Assembly: GCF_014529535.1 (NCBI RefSeq)
Contig: NW_023503416.1
Location: 603,298-667,297 of the forward strand
Length of the DNA: 64,000 nucleotides
Direction: 5' to 3'
Origin: Bradysia coprophila
Taxonomy: Eukaryota > Arthropoda > Insecta > Diptera > Sciaridae
The notes beneath the pieces are model-generated. The model saw only the letters and a list, made by a program, of their open reading frames with translations. It did no database searches and was not told the origin of the DNA. The position numbers were made by a program, and so were the translations under genes. Each line of letters begins with the position of its first letter. The stretch's first letter is position 1. Shown here one piece after another: positions 36,332-48,216 of this stretch.

Positions 36332-36399
36332 TATTTTGACGTGTAGGTATTATGGCCCACGCCTTCGGCTAGGGCAATAATGTCCTACACGTCAAAATA
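36332..36399. repeat. Near-perfect hairpin
   Basis: TATTTTGACGTGTAGG and CCTACACGTCAAAATA form arms of about 32 bp around a TTCG tetraloop, with GCCCACGCC / GGCTAGGGC near the tip. It lies inside the palindrome-rich stretch and may be one more MITE. Confidence 0.65.
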
Positions 36400-36634
36400 C
36401 TAATCTTGGCAACAGGTGCATAATATATATTACATGCTAAGGGCGTCGAAAGTAGTGCTTGAAACATGTGAAGTACGGTTTTCGACGCATGTAGCACGTA
36501 ATAGTATTTTACATGACTAGGGATAAAAAGTAGAGTTTTAGTGTGAACACACGAAAGCGAGACTTTTCATGTTTATCCCAAGTTATGTAATGGATTTTAC
36601 ATGCTGAGGGCGTTGAAAGAAGCAAGACTGTATA

Positions 36635-36829
36635 CTTTGGGGAGGTCACGCAGACCGCCATTTTATTAGATACGCGGGAACACACCACTTCTGATGACTT
36701 TACATATACAAAAAATTCACCACATCATCAAGACGACGAGAATCATCAGAGTAGGTGAATTTTTGTTTGAAATCGGCCATTTTATCATCAACTGTGGTGC
36801 GTACCTGTATCTGCGTGACCTCCCCAAAG
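36635..36829. mobile_element. 195-bp MITE nested in another repeat
   Basis: Perfect 20-bp terminal inverted repeats (CTTTGGGGAGGTCACGCAGA and its complement) bound this element. The flanks on both sides belong to the repeat also seen at about 36,438-36,520, so the element inserted into an older repeat copy. Confidence 0.75.
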
Positions 36830-36908
36830 AATACAGCCTTGGAAAGAAGTGCTTAAAACATGAAAAGTACGGTTTTCGACGCATGTAGCATGTAAAATAC
36901 TATTCTAG

Positions 36909-36944
36909 TGTCGGGCCGAAAACGGGGGTTTTGTCGGCCCGACA
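36909..36944. repeat. GC-rich palindrome
   Basis: TGTCGGGCCG and CGGCCCGACA flank a 16-base centre. It is notable in such AT-rich surroundings and is probably the end or centre of a mobile element. Confidence 0.55.
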
Positions 36945-37507
36945 GGAAAAGCTGTATAAGCATGTGCTGTGGACGGCTTATTTTAGACACTTTTCACTTC
37001 GTTCGGGCTACAACTCACGAAATTGCCTAAAATATACCGTCCACAACAGATACGTAAATAAGTAATAGTGATGACATGATGATATGTCTGTAATGGTCAA
37101 CCCTCCTTCATAATGGGCAATTAAAAAATTTGCTGGGATTGAAATTTTTGAAACAATAGCCGTCGACGTGTATCCGGCTATTTCGCAAATCGGACCACAA
37201 TATTCATTCTTTGTTCTAGCCCCGTTTCATTTGAATTTGAGATTTGAGACGTGTAGATTGTTTTATTTGATTGATTTTTTTTTACTAAAATCTCAGATTT
37301 TGATTTCAATTTATTTGTGCATTTATCGCAGCTTTTATGTTACAAATAGAATTTGATTTGAACAAAAAGGTTTTCCGATTGTAAAAGAGTACATTTAATC
37401 AAAAAAAAAGTTTGTGTGTGTTTTCCATAATAGTAATTTAGCCATAAAGTGTTTCACTTTACCTCGTGTTTCACCATTTTTCTTTCTGTCGATTAGAAGC
37501 GACCGCA

Positions 37508-37655
37508 GTAAGTTTTATTATTCATTTTAAGCGGAAAAAGCGTGTAGTTTCGTATATTTGAGAAAGATACGATAGATACAGCCAACCCAAATGTTAAACA
37601 AATTAATTGAAATCAGTTTCATCGGTAATAATTGCGGCCATGTTGATTTTTACAG
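37508..37655 (+). other. Probable 5' UTR intron of 4E-T
   Basis: A strong donor, GTAAGT, at 37,508 and the acceptor TTTTTACAG ending at 37,655 lie just upstream of the 4E-T start codon at 37,692. The upstream segment is not open in frame with 4E-T, so this would be a leader intron. Confidence 0.45.
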
Positions 37656-37691
37656 ATTCATTCGCCTGTACCACAAACACCAATTTACAAA

Positions 37692-39635
37692 ATGGTTCAT
37701 GTAACTTTTAATGAAAAAGTTGAGTGCCATCAGTACAGCTCCACACATACAGAAAATCAACCGGATGATGACAAGGATGAAGCTGCAGATGCGGGTCCAT
37801 CGAACGTATGTGCGCAATCGGGTCCAAAATACACAGCTGAATTTCTGAAGGGATTGAGATACGGTCCTCACACTCAGACGTGCCCGGATGCTATAATAAA
37901 TAGCGGAATTCGTAAACTCGCTACTGACGTTTTCTGGAATAGAACAGGCAAGAGCGTACCTTCCCGACAACAATACCCTCAGAATTATAGTAATATTTTG
38001 AAATTTTGTTTGATTTTACCATTGTGTAATCCAAAAAAAAAAATCCATAACAGGAGGACAGCGCCGCAATTCTCATCAACTTACACCATTTTACTCAACT
38101 TACAATCAACCGAATAATGGTGGAAATCGCGACTGGCTAAATCAGCCAATCGAACCGATTGGTAGTAGCCATTACACGCGCAGACATTTTGCAATGACGG
38201 AGTATCCTGATAATTTCCCTTACAACAAAAGTTACATGTTGTCAGACCTCGGTCAACGTCAGAATCAAAAATCAGCGTCTGACTCGAAAAGTTCGAATGA
38301 GGATGAAGCGCTACCTTTGTGGGTCAGTGAGGGACCAACGTCTCAGACCGATTATGTTGAGTTGCATGGTTTCGAAGGGCCTGACATGCAGGAACATCAC
38401 GAACATCACAACAGAAACGATCAACTCGCATGTGTCGATTGCAATGTCAGCGGGGGTCCAACAAGTGGTACCAGCAGCAACAATGGTTCACCCCCAGCTA
38501 AAAGTACACCAGCAAAGGTTACTTTCAACGGTAAGAAATTAAACGAAAACATTTTCCCTTATTTCTTTACGCTTCGAAACTGGAAGCTTTATTGAGTGAT
38601 GAGTGAAGGTCTTTGGATTCAAGATTTTGAGCTACCTGCAAAATAAAATCTCTTTTTTTACATCTTCCTAATAATGACCTTTCTCGTCTTCAATTGCTTG
38701 TTTTAGATTCTCAACGTACCAAGAGGCCTTATGCAGGACGACATCCTAACTGGCAGAATAATTCCGACAATCGTCAAGGTGGTGTTGCTCCACTACTGAA
38801 CGAAATATTCAAGAATTTCTCTGCTCCTCAGAATCAATCGAATTTAAGAGGCCTAAATCCGATTGTAAGCGTGCAAGACGTCGAATCAACGCTGCTATAC
38901 GACAGATTGAAATTCCGACAAATGGTTGCGCAAATGCAGCAGAACATGATTTACCGAAATCGGGTGTATGCTCTACACGAACCAATTCCAAATGCATCAC
39001 AAGTTTTATCGGAAATCGATAAAATTCTTCGATCGAGTAACGATCCAGTCTACAAACGTCCCGAAGTTCGTACGTTAATCAAGAGCATCATTGAATCTGT
39101 GATTCCTCCAGTAAATATCATGAATCTTTTGAAAGATCCGTTAACCGAACCACAAAATCGCGAAACAATTCAAGCAGCGCTGAAGGTAATCACCCAGGCC
39201 AAACAGAATGCAGCCAAGGTGATGAAAACTCATACGCCAACTGAATCGGAGCTCAGGGCTCACATGGATGCAATATTGCAGGATGCCATCATAAAGAAAA
39301 GGATGGAAAATTTGAGCAACGAATTGATTAAAGGACAATATCAGCAGGGTGGAAGAAATTTACCGAATCAATCGTTTCATCACCTATTCCGACCGAACGA
39401 TGCTGGACGATTCGAAGGCCATTCGCAGAGCGATACACGTGGACAATGCCAATCCTTTGAGAATGGAACAGCTCAAGTACAAGATAACAATCTTAATCGC
39501 TGGTTTTCGCCGAATCTTTTGAACAAAGGACAATTTCCGCAAATTCCCAGCGAACATCTACGCTCTGAAGAGTTAGAAAATAAATTTAAGCAAACGTTGA
39601 TGGGCAACGATAAGAAAGTTGAAGAAGTCAAGTAA
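37692..39635 (+). CDS. 4E-T: eIF4E transporter (4E-T), translational repressor
   Basis: 4E-T binds eIF4E, shuttles it to the nucleus and anchors repressed mRNAs in P-bodies through DDX6/Me31B. Three exons, 37692-37989, 38054-38530 and 38707-39635, give 567 aa. Family evidence: an eIF4E-binding segment YTAEFLKGLRYGP starting at Tyr47, a downstream SGIRKLATDVFW block, and at Trp189 the WVSEGPTSQTDYVELHGFEG block, which matches the (W)xxGPTSQxxxxELxGF signature of the family. The C-terminal 300 residues are Asn/Gln-rich with helices (RPEVRTLIKSIIESV, then PLTEPQNRETIQAALK). The protein is shorter than typical members of about 1,000 aa. The canonical YX4L-hydrophobic motif has Lys in the last position. 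The start sits in AAAATGG context. Confidence 0.88.
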
Positions 39636-42129
39636 AGCTTCTTCAAATACTTCATTTAATAATCATCTATTCGCTCATATATTCTCGATGAATGCTCCTA
39701 CGTTTTTTGATGTTGATTTGAAGTAGGCACATGAATTTATTATACAAACGCGTTGCCATCTCACTTCACCAATTTTTTTTTTTTATAATTTTTCCCAATT
39801 TCCTATCATTCCAAGTTCGAAACACGAATATTTTGCTAAGGTTTTCTTCAATGTTTGAACACTCTCTTTTATTAATAACAATTTGGAATTGATGTTCAAA
39901 TGGTCCAATGAATTGGCATTATTAGGTAGTAAGCGCTGTAACAAAGTTTAAATTAAAAAAAAATCTTTTAGAAAAAGCAACAAGCGGCGTTTTTATGGAA
40001 AGTGAATCACCGACTAATTTGAGAGAGTTTCGAAATAAAAGAGAATGATAACAGCATACCGTAACAGACCCAGCGAACAAACAATTTTACTTTTACACTT
40101 GAACAACAAACTGCACCGAAAAGCCATCTCAAAATTCTTTCAGAAACTTTTTTTTTAAATTATAACTCTCCTCGTACGAAATCGACCAAAACATGCGGGG
40201 TCAATTTTTCGATCAAACGGATGGAATCAATTATTATTAATCGTACAAAGTTTACGTACAGAAGAAAGCAAAATCAGTTTCACAGACGACAAGCATATCA
40301 AGAGCTTTACTATCGGATCTATTACTTCATTTGATTTTGATTTCAAAAAACATTATTTTGCTATATAGAACCAATGAAAGTATACTCTATAGATAGGTAT
40401 GGTCTAATGTCAAAATTTGTATGGAGCGGAGGAAATAGCGATTTCATATTTAAAAAAACCTCCCCTTTCAATGATTTTTTTTAAATATAAAACCGATATT
40501 TCCTCCGGTTTCCATACCTCCGCACAGACCATACCTGGTCTGTACTTTCATTGTATAGAGCTGCAGCTAGGTAGAGCCGTAGAGCATCAAGTCAACTCTG
40601 AATTAAAACCGTTTAGAAACGGCAAGCGTTTATATTGTCATTAAATCTTTCATTTCTGTTGTTCAAAGCATCGAAATGTTTTATAACTTGTGGTCGGTTG
40701 TCGATATGGTGACATTACAGAACAGGATAACAGGACACTAAATAAATCATTAAATACTCACTATTTTGTTATGCAATAATTTACAGAATAAAGCATCGAT
40801 ATCAGAGAAGGTTTCACCTACAAGTGAAAGCAGGTTATTGCACTGGTCTACTAAATGCAACTACTCATATTTTACGTATATGCGATTAACATAGAAACAA
40901 AAAATTATAAATCCTTCGTCTACCCTCAGAATATTCTTTCATACATAAAGACATACGTTTAATAACGCATTTAGTAGACCAAGTTCAATAATCTATTATA
41001 ACTGCGGCTACAATTTAACCGAAAACACTGTTTTGCATTAATTTTATGTTATAAGACCACATTGGCCGCTGTAGGAAAAGGGGATCAGGAATGGATAACA
41101 GATGACTGAGAGTTTTTCGTGTGCAAGTTTTTTTTTAACTCAATACGTAAGGGAGCTAAAGTTTCCTGATGCATTCCCGTGCTTTTTCTTCCAGACCCTA
41201 AAATAATATCCTGTCAAACTTTCCCAAAGAAATATTAGCAAGACATAGCAATAGTAGATGATGTACTGGTTTCGAGATTATGTTGATGACAAGTGTTGTG
41301 TTTTTCAACTTGAACCAAAGGCGATGCATGCACAAAACTTCAAATAACATATTCTCCAAACCATTCTGTCTTGCGCCAAAAATACGTCAATAATGTCTTG
41401 CTAGAAACCGCGGTTTTTCGCATTTTCTGGTCACAAGACAATAAAGTACCGTACTGTCTTCTCAACAATAAATGTCCCAGCATGACTACAGTTATGTACT
41501 ATTACTCACGAAGACCTCCGGAAACAGTTTTTATGCTACCATAGGACTGAACAAAGCACTAGAACTGTTCAGTGCTATGATGCTACTGTCATTTACGGAG
41601 TTTGCACTTGAATTCAGAAAATAAAACCTAAATACACTACAGACGTCTGGTAGGCCCTATCCCAAGGTAGTTATAAGTCTGAAAATCGTTTTCTCTTTGT
41701 TCATTTTTACGATTGCTTCTTTCAATTCGAAGTATCGCCTTAGGAAATTAAACTTATTGAATCAACAAAAATCGTTGCTAAAATGGCGCAACATCTCGAG
41801 AAACTTACATTCAATCGAGTTTTAAGGGAGCCGATGTAATAATAGTAAAACTTGACTTCAAAACCAGCATACCTGAAATTGAAGAACTAGTTTCATGATG
41901 AACGGCGTACATTGTACGCACAACTCATAACAAGAAATGTGTGAGGAAATCGGATTATGCGAATTCGAATTTGTTTTGAGTAGACATGCAAGTTGTGCAT
42001 TTTTACAATATTTTGGGTGGTACGTGCGTGATGGTAAAAATGTTGCTTTGAAAACCGAAAATCCGGGTGATTAAAGTCTATATAAGTTGGTGCAATTGAG
42101 TTTTATTTTTCAGTTAATTTGATCCAATA
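39636..42129. other. Intergenic with small inverted-repeat elements
   Basis: No gene is seen. It contains a TTACTTCATTTG-type repeat copy at about 40,270-40,390, an imperfect hairpin at 40,378-40,560 (GGTATGGTCT / AGACCATACC arms) and the 40,836-40,990 MITE. Confidence 0.5.
40836..40990. mobile_element. 155-bp MITE with GGTCTACTAAATGC ends
   Basis: GGTCTACTAAATGC at 40,845-40,858 is the exact complement of 40,967-40,980, and similarity extends outward as ATTG-ACT on both sides. The interior is AT-rich with no open frame. Confidence 0.65.
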
Positions 42130-44839
42130 ATGGTAATTAGGTGGTCAGTATAGCCAATCATTTCTCAGTTGAATTTTTAAAATCTTAAATAAAACTATCG
42201 TTTGCAGGAATCATTTGGCCACTCTGGTGGTGGTGGTGTTTAGTTTAACAGTTGTGCATGGCGAGCAGCATGACTCTACCGATATCAAAGATGATACAAG
42301 TAACAACAGATTTGAAGATTTGTGCCCATGCTTGCCAGCTGATATATGTCCTAGAGCCTTCGGAACCAACCCAGAAGTAAGTTCAGAACTACTAATACTT
42401 GAATGTTACAGATACTCACAAACATATATCTTATGACTTTCATTAAAGGATGCCAAGTACCTTGGAAATATTATGAAATGTGAAGATGATAAGGAAGTTA
42501 GATGTTGTGGAGCATCAACTAGCTTCGTCGTTGGAAAAAATACTGTAGCATCGGAGATGGCGAAAGAAGAGACTACAACCGTTCCAGCTGCTAACTCTGA
42601 CATTTTGACAAGTGGTAACGTTCAAGAAAACGAAATTCCAGACGCAGAAAGTGAAAATGTGGAAGGGTTACCTGATCATAATGACACCACCGAAATTCTT
42701 AGTTTAGAAGAAACGGGAAATATCGGGAATTTTCATATTAAACAACATTTGGATGGTGAAATGGACGAGGAAGCCGCCGAATCTGAGTCTGTTATTAAAA
42801 CTGCAAACGTAGAATTGAATACAGGTGATATATCTGGACCGTCCGAACCAAAATCTCACCGTATGCCAAAGAATCTTGACGGTGTAATGAAGGTGTATCC
42901 CAGTATTATGTCAGGCATACCTAAAACTACTCCCAAAAATTTACCAGATACAAACGAAATGAAAGTTTTCGATCAAGAAACTGGAAAGGACCTGCATCTA
43001 GTATTTTCTGAAACCACCTTAAAACCAGAGCCCACGGAACAAGTTACACCCAGTTCGACCGTTGAGTCCACCTCGAAGCTTTATCGATTCGAAAAGAGAC
43101 GAAGACAATTTAGACCAATACAAAGAGCCACCACAACCGAAAGAGTTTCCACCACCGAATCGTCAGTGGATGAATTGGAATCGAAGCAGACGACTGTCAG
43201 AATTCGAACGAGACAAAGACACAACTTAAGAAACTTTACCTCAAGACCAGTTCCTAAAGAGTCGACGCATCCAACAACGAGACGACCACGAGTTAAATTA
43301 ACTACGACGACTGCTCCTACAACAGAAGAAAAAGAAATATTGGTTACATCGGAAGACGATAAATCTCAGTCAAGTCGATTCAGACTGTTCAATGCACGTC
43401 GTTTAAACTATCTCCGACGAAACACGACAACGACTACCACAACGGAATCCTCAATTGAAACGACGACCCATCAAACAACTCGTTCAAACCCGTTGATCAA
43501 AAAGCGACCACCCACACTTCATGAAAAATCATCTGAAATTCGTCCCACGAACATGGATGAGAATTTAATTCGTGTTGTGGACAGTAACCATGAAAATATG
43601 ATCTCCAAAGTACGCGTTGCACTAATGGCATCAACAACAGAAAATAAAGTGACTGAGATTCCAAGATCGTTTGCAAGTGTCGACATTGGTAATAGAGTCA
43701 AGAAAATCGAAGAAATGTTGGTCGAGAAAATGGTCAACGTTTATGCAGAATCAAAGGCAAAATTGCGTAGTGATCAAACTGAAGAAGTCATCGATGTTCA
43801 AAACGACCTTAAGAATACAGAAGTTTCAAAACAAACTACCAATTCCACTCGACCATTCCGCGGTCGAAAAAGATTCCACCTGTCTGATTTGCTTGATAAG
43901 ACTCCGGTTGTAACAATGAGCCCCAACGAATTTCGACGTACTATGAGACTGAGACGCCCGACAGTAAGACCTGAACAAGAAATTTCAGTGGATGTTGTGC
44001 CAACGACTAGAAGACCACATCGACGTCCTACTATTAAGTATCAAGAAGCATTGGATGAAAGCAAAACTAATATTGGAGAGCGCAGTTCATCTGAAAGCAA
44101 TGAGGAAGGAAGTGTTCGACGACGTTTCAAGATAAGACGTAGATATAGAGTCGAGCCATCTTTAACAACAACATTTTCACCGACAGTTCACGACTCCAGC
44201 GAATCACAGACGGCGGAAGTTACTTCTTCAACGATTTCAACAACTATTCCTTCAACAATTCCCATAAAAGCAACTACTTTGACTCCAGAAACGACTATTC
44301 CAACTGATAAAATTGAGTCTGCCTCGGTATTAAACGAACCCATAATTAACCTTCGAATAGACTCGCCAGAAAATATTGAAAATGGTGCTGACGACGAAAC
44401 TATAGCCGAAAAAGTAGATGTAACACAAGACACATCTCAAGACGTATCTCAGGATGAGTCGATCCAAAGTGGAAATATTGAAGAGAATGCTTCGTCTGAA
44501 AATCCATCATCGAATCCCGATGTATTATCCGATTTCAAACCATCGCCGTTATGGTCAATCTCTAGTGATGACAGAGATGACTTCACTGTGAAAGAAGAAA
44601 ATCATTCGTACGTTATGAATATGGATGAACGAGAACGAGCCTTTCGAAAGAAAAATCGCCATTCTCGCCATACCGTAATTAACGCCTTTGAACCACCTAT
44701 ACAATATTTAAATGGTTTTGTGCCTGGTGGTACTGTTAGAATTATTGGACCAATTCCAAAGTCAAGTAAATGGAGCGACGACGCAATAATGATATATAAC
44801 TTGCCCAGATACAGTAAAGCAAATTTTAGTAAAAATTAA
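42130..44839 (+). CDS. Secreted Thr/Ser/Arg-rich protein with an N-terminal six-cysteine motif
   Basis: Three exons give 856 aa: a tiny first coding exon of 11 nt (42130-42140), then 42208-42376 and 42449-44839. The first exon supplies MVIR, which completes a clean signal peptide (MVIRNHLATLVVVVFSLTVV, then HGEQ). After it come six cysteines in the order CPC, IC, KC, RCC (about residues 42-80). The spacing is loosely reminiscent of insect clip-type disulphide knots, and the CC ends the module. The rest, about 770 residues, has acidic stretches, many TTT/TTE runs, and basic blocks such as RRRQFRP, RRFKIRRRYRV and FRKKNRHSRH that could be processing sites. It ends in a more ordered segment around FVPGGTVRIIGPIPKSSKW. 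No protease domain follows. I infer a cuticle, matrix or mucin-like role and do not recognise the gene. A poly(A) signal lies at 44,911. Confidence 0.8.
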
Positions 44840-45644
44840 ATTTGTCTGAAGATGTGGGTGCAGGAAGGTGGATATTTATTTATGTTTGTAATTTAAGGAT
44901 AAAAAAGAAAAATAAAACAAAAGTTTTGGATGTTCACATTTTTCTTGTAGTTTATTTGGGGATTTTGGTGGCAAAGAAGCAACTGATAATTTTCAGACCA
45001 CTACTACAGTCGGAGAAATATAGATTTCGGGTTTTTTAGAGACATCATCAATTCTCTAATTCGCTCAATTGCCATTTGAAATAACATGCGAAATGAGAGA
45101 ATGCAGAAAAACGATAAAAACGATGATGTCTGTTGAAATCCCGAATTCTATTTTTCTCCGACTGTGCTACAACCTGATTTTTTTGAGGCCGAAACAATTT
45201 GAAACAAAGTTAGGAAAGTAGGATAGAGCAGAAGAGCCAAGATACGAAAGTAAATTTTTGCGATTAGAGAAAAAAAAGCTAATTTCCTTCCGTTCACCCT
45301 CACACAATTCTCATGGAAGTAGGAGTGATTTTCACATATTAGAGGTACACTAGCAAGTGACCAGCGCCACCATGTCACCTCTCGAGTGTATTGCTCTATG
45401 GATTTTCACTACTGTTTCACTCTCACACAATGTTCGATCAAGGTTCAGAAATTTGTGTTCGATAACAGATGAATATCCATCCGAAGATTACGTCACGAGA
45501 TGTCGCGATTGATTCTATTCTATGTCAACAGCTGTCAATTGTTTTTGTTATGTTTCATTTCAGTTTGTTTTTATCAGAGATCAGTTATCATATTTAAGTG
45601 TTGCATTCGATCGTTTTATTTCTGTTAAGAATCAAGTATTCAAA
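44840..45644. other. Intergenic; 3' UTR, then promoter of the helicase gene
   Basis: AATAAA at 44,911-44,916 ends the upstream gene. The last 150 bp before 45,645 should be the leader of the helicase gene. An in-frame upstream ATG at 45,522 exists but in a poorer context. Confidence 0.5.
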
Positions 45645-48216
45645 ATGGGATTTTTGGCATTTTGTTCAGGACTTTTGTCGGGATTATTTTCAGCAATATT
45701 TTCCGGAATCCGAACATTTTTTAGTTCTTCACAACCAATACATTATTCGAGGAATTACTCACAACAACTTCCGCGTACCACCTACTTTAACAGACATCGT
45801 TTAGGCAGTGATGAAACTCCATACCGCCGTTTTACACGCCTAGCACCCATCCAAACCGATGAATGTCTTCAAATGGAACGATTGGAGGAATTCCCTATGT
45901 CTACAAGCATTCTAGATGTGGAGCGAAATGCCAACAACTCGGTGCATTTCAACGAAATGTTTACGTAATATACTGACATCATATAATTTCTGGTCACCGA
46001 TTACAAAAGTTTGATTTCAACCTAATGTAGTAAATGGATTTCTCAAAAAGAAATGTTTAGAGCTTCGGAGGAATCTTACATTGGTGCTTACAAGCAGATG
46101 GTATTTTTCGAAGAGGCTGCTGATACAATAAAAACAAAGGCATTTAATCTAACGACCGTGTATCTGAATCGGACTGAGGAAGATGAATATTATATGAAAA
46201 TCACGGTTAATACCTCCTTTGCTCAATGTCAAAGCAAAAATGTTTAATAAATATTAGCTTTGACCATTTAGCCCGGTTCGGAAGAATTATGTGCTGCTAT
46301 TGACGACAAACAATTGGACCGTTTCACATTGAAGTCAGAATCAAGCGAAAAATCAGTGGATGGAAAAATATTACGAAGGGAGGCCGACAGACTTTACGTT
46401 GATTTATTCACAAAATATTTTCGCATTGATGATTGCTACAACCTATTTTTCCAAGTTAATCGAATGAATTATCAACTGCAACACAATGCATTGCAATTCA
46501 TCGCAGAGCATCGATTGTTTTCAATTTTGATAAATAATCCATCATATCACAGTCAAAGCTTACATACAGTACAATCACAATGGCAATCCGATGATTTGCA
46601 ATTTACAACAAATTACCAGAATGAACTCAACATTGAACAAATGAAAGCTGTCGAATGCATTGTGAACGCTAATTATAATCCACTTCCAAATCTGCTGTAT
46701 GGGCCCCCCGGTAAGCTATCTATCTTTCTATCCACGATTTCTCCTATATCCTCAATGACTTTCATGTCCTAACATTTCTGTGGATAGGTACCGGCAAAAC
46801 AAAAACGATAGTCGCTGCAATTGAAACGATCGTTCGAACAACAACAAAGAATATTTTAGTGTGTGCCCAATCGAACGCCGCGTGTAATGAAATTGCTGAA
46901 CGTTTAGCGAAGGTGTTGAACCCGGACGAAATGTTACGCATGTTTTCAATGTCCTATGAATTGGACCAAATCAGCTCAACAATTGAACCGTTTTGCAATT
47001 TATTTGATGGCGCACTAAAATATCCGTCATTGGAATATTTGTATGGTTTTCGTGTGCTGATTTGTACACTCTCAACATCTGGATGCCTGGTCAGGGCACG
47101 TATATCGTCTAATTTCGATCCGAGCCATTTCCACTATGTATTTATCGATGAATGTGCAAGCGCCCACGAAACAATGGCTTTGATTCCGATCGCTGGACTA
47201 TGCACGTCGGTCGGCAAAGTTCATGCAAATATTGTGTTAATTGGAGACCCGAAGCAGCTTGATGCGGTTACTAAATCCGCTTGTTCAACTATGTTGGGCT
47301 TCAAAATTTCATGGTTCGAACGATTATTCGATTTAGCAATGTACAAACGACACGATGGGAGTGGTAAATTTAGTGAAACATATATTACCCAACTGGTCCG
47401 GAATTATCGTTCACATCGAGCCATTTTGAAAGTGCCCAACGAATTGTTTTATGAAAATACGCTGGTGGCCATTGCCAAACCAGGTAGGTTAAAGAACATG
47501 ATTTACGTTCACAGAGCCAGTTAAGTTACTCTGTCGTCATTTAGATCACATTAGATTGGAAATGGAGGGTCTATTGTCCAAAACTTTTCCGATCATTTTT
47601 AAATCTGTTCACGGATATTGCAAAAAGGACGATAACGGCACGAGGTATGTTTGATTGCCATACAAACACCTATCTGACCCATTTTCTTTTGAAATAATTC
47701 TGAACCAACCTTTTTCCATCGTTCAGTTCATTTAATATGGATGAAGTGAGAGCAGTGGTTGAGTTTGTGGACGAGCTCTTGAAGCCAGACAGACTAATTC
47801 AACTAAGTCAATCCGACATTGGAGTTGTTTCACCATACAAACTTCAATGCAAAATTATACGGAGGTACTGTGAGACGAAGGGCTATAAAAATATCACAAT
47901 CGGATCGGCAGAAACGTTTCAGGGTCAAGAGCGAAAAGTCATGATCATATCATCTGTTCGCAGCGGTGGAAAATTGGGAGAATTTCTTTCCAATCCTCAG
48001 GTTCGGTTTTTTTAACTAAAATTAACGTTATGCATTAACATCGTACATTTTTAGAGATTTAATGTAATGATAACACGTGCGAAAAGTCTTTTAATTGTTG
48101 TGGGAAATCCACATCTGCTGTCACAAGATGAAAACTGGTCAACATTTATCAGGTATTGCTTTAAGAATAAATGCTTAATACAGAGTAAAAGATGGTTTCG
48201 CCCAAAAGAGCATTAG
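45645..48216 (+). CDS. MOV10/Armitage-type SF1 RNA helicase
   Basis: Members of this UPF1-like helicase group act in small-RNA silencing (piRNA or siRNA) and in P-bodies. Seven exons, 45645-45964, 46031-46205, 46272-46710, 46788-47483, 47545-47644, 47727-48000 and 48055-48216, give 721 aa. Motif I is GPPGTGKT at residues 309-316, motif II IDECAS, motif III GDPKQLDAV, motif IV QLVRNYRSH, motif V GSAETFQGQE and motif VI NVMITRAKSLLIVVGNP; all are present. The N-terminus is a hydrophobic stretch (MGFLAFCSGLLSGLFSAIFS) that could anchor the protein to a membrane. It is shorter than Armitage (about 1,200 aa), so it may be a MOV10 paralogue. The 45,645 ATG was chosen for its AAAATGG context over 45,522. 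The donor at 46,206 is weak (GTTAAT) but gives a normal 66-nt intron. A poly(A) signal lies at 48,414. Confidence 0.9.

Larger units (their letters stand above)
34968..37691. other. DRG1 / 4E-T intergenic region packed with palindromic elements
   Basis: Besides the DRG1 promoter, the 4E-T leader and the elements listed separately, this stretch holds two direct copies of a repeat with the segments GGATAAAAAGTAGA and AGTACGGTTTTCGACGCATG (about 36,430-36,600 and 36,590-36,900). It also has a 36,980-37,055 inverted pair (GTGGACGG / CCGTCCAC). No coding region is supported. Confidence 0.6.
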
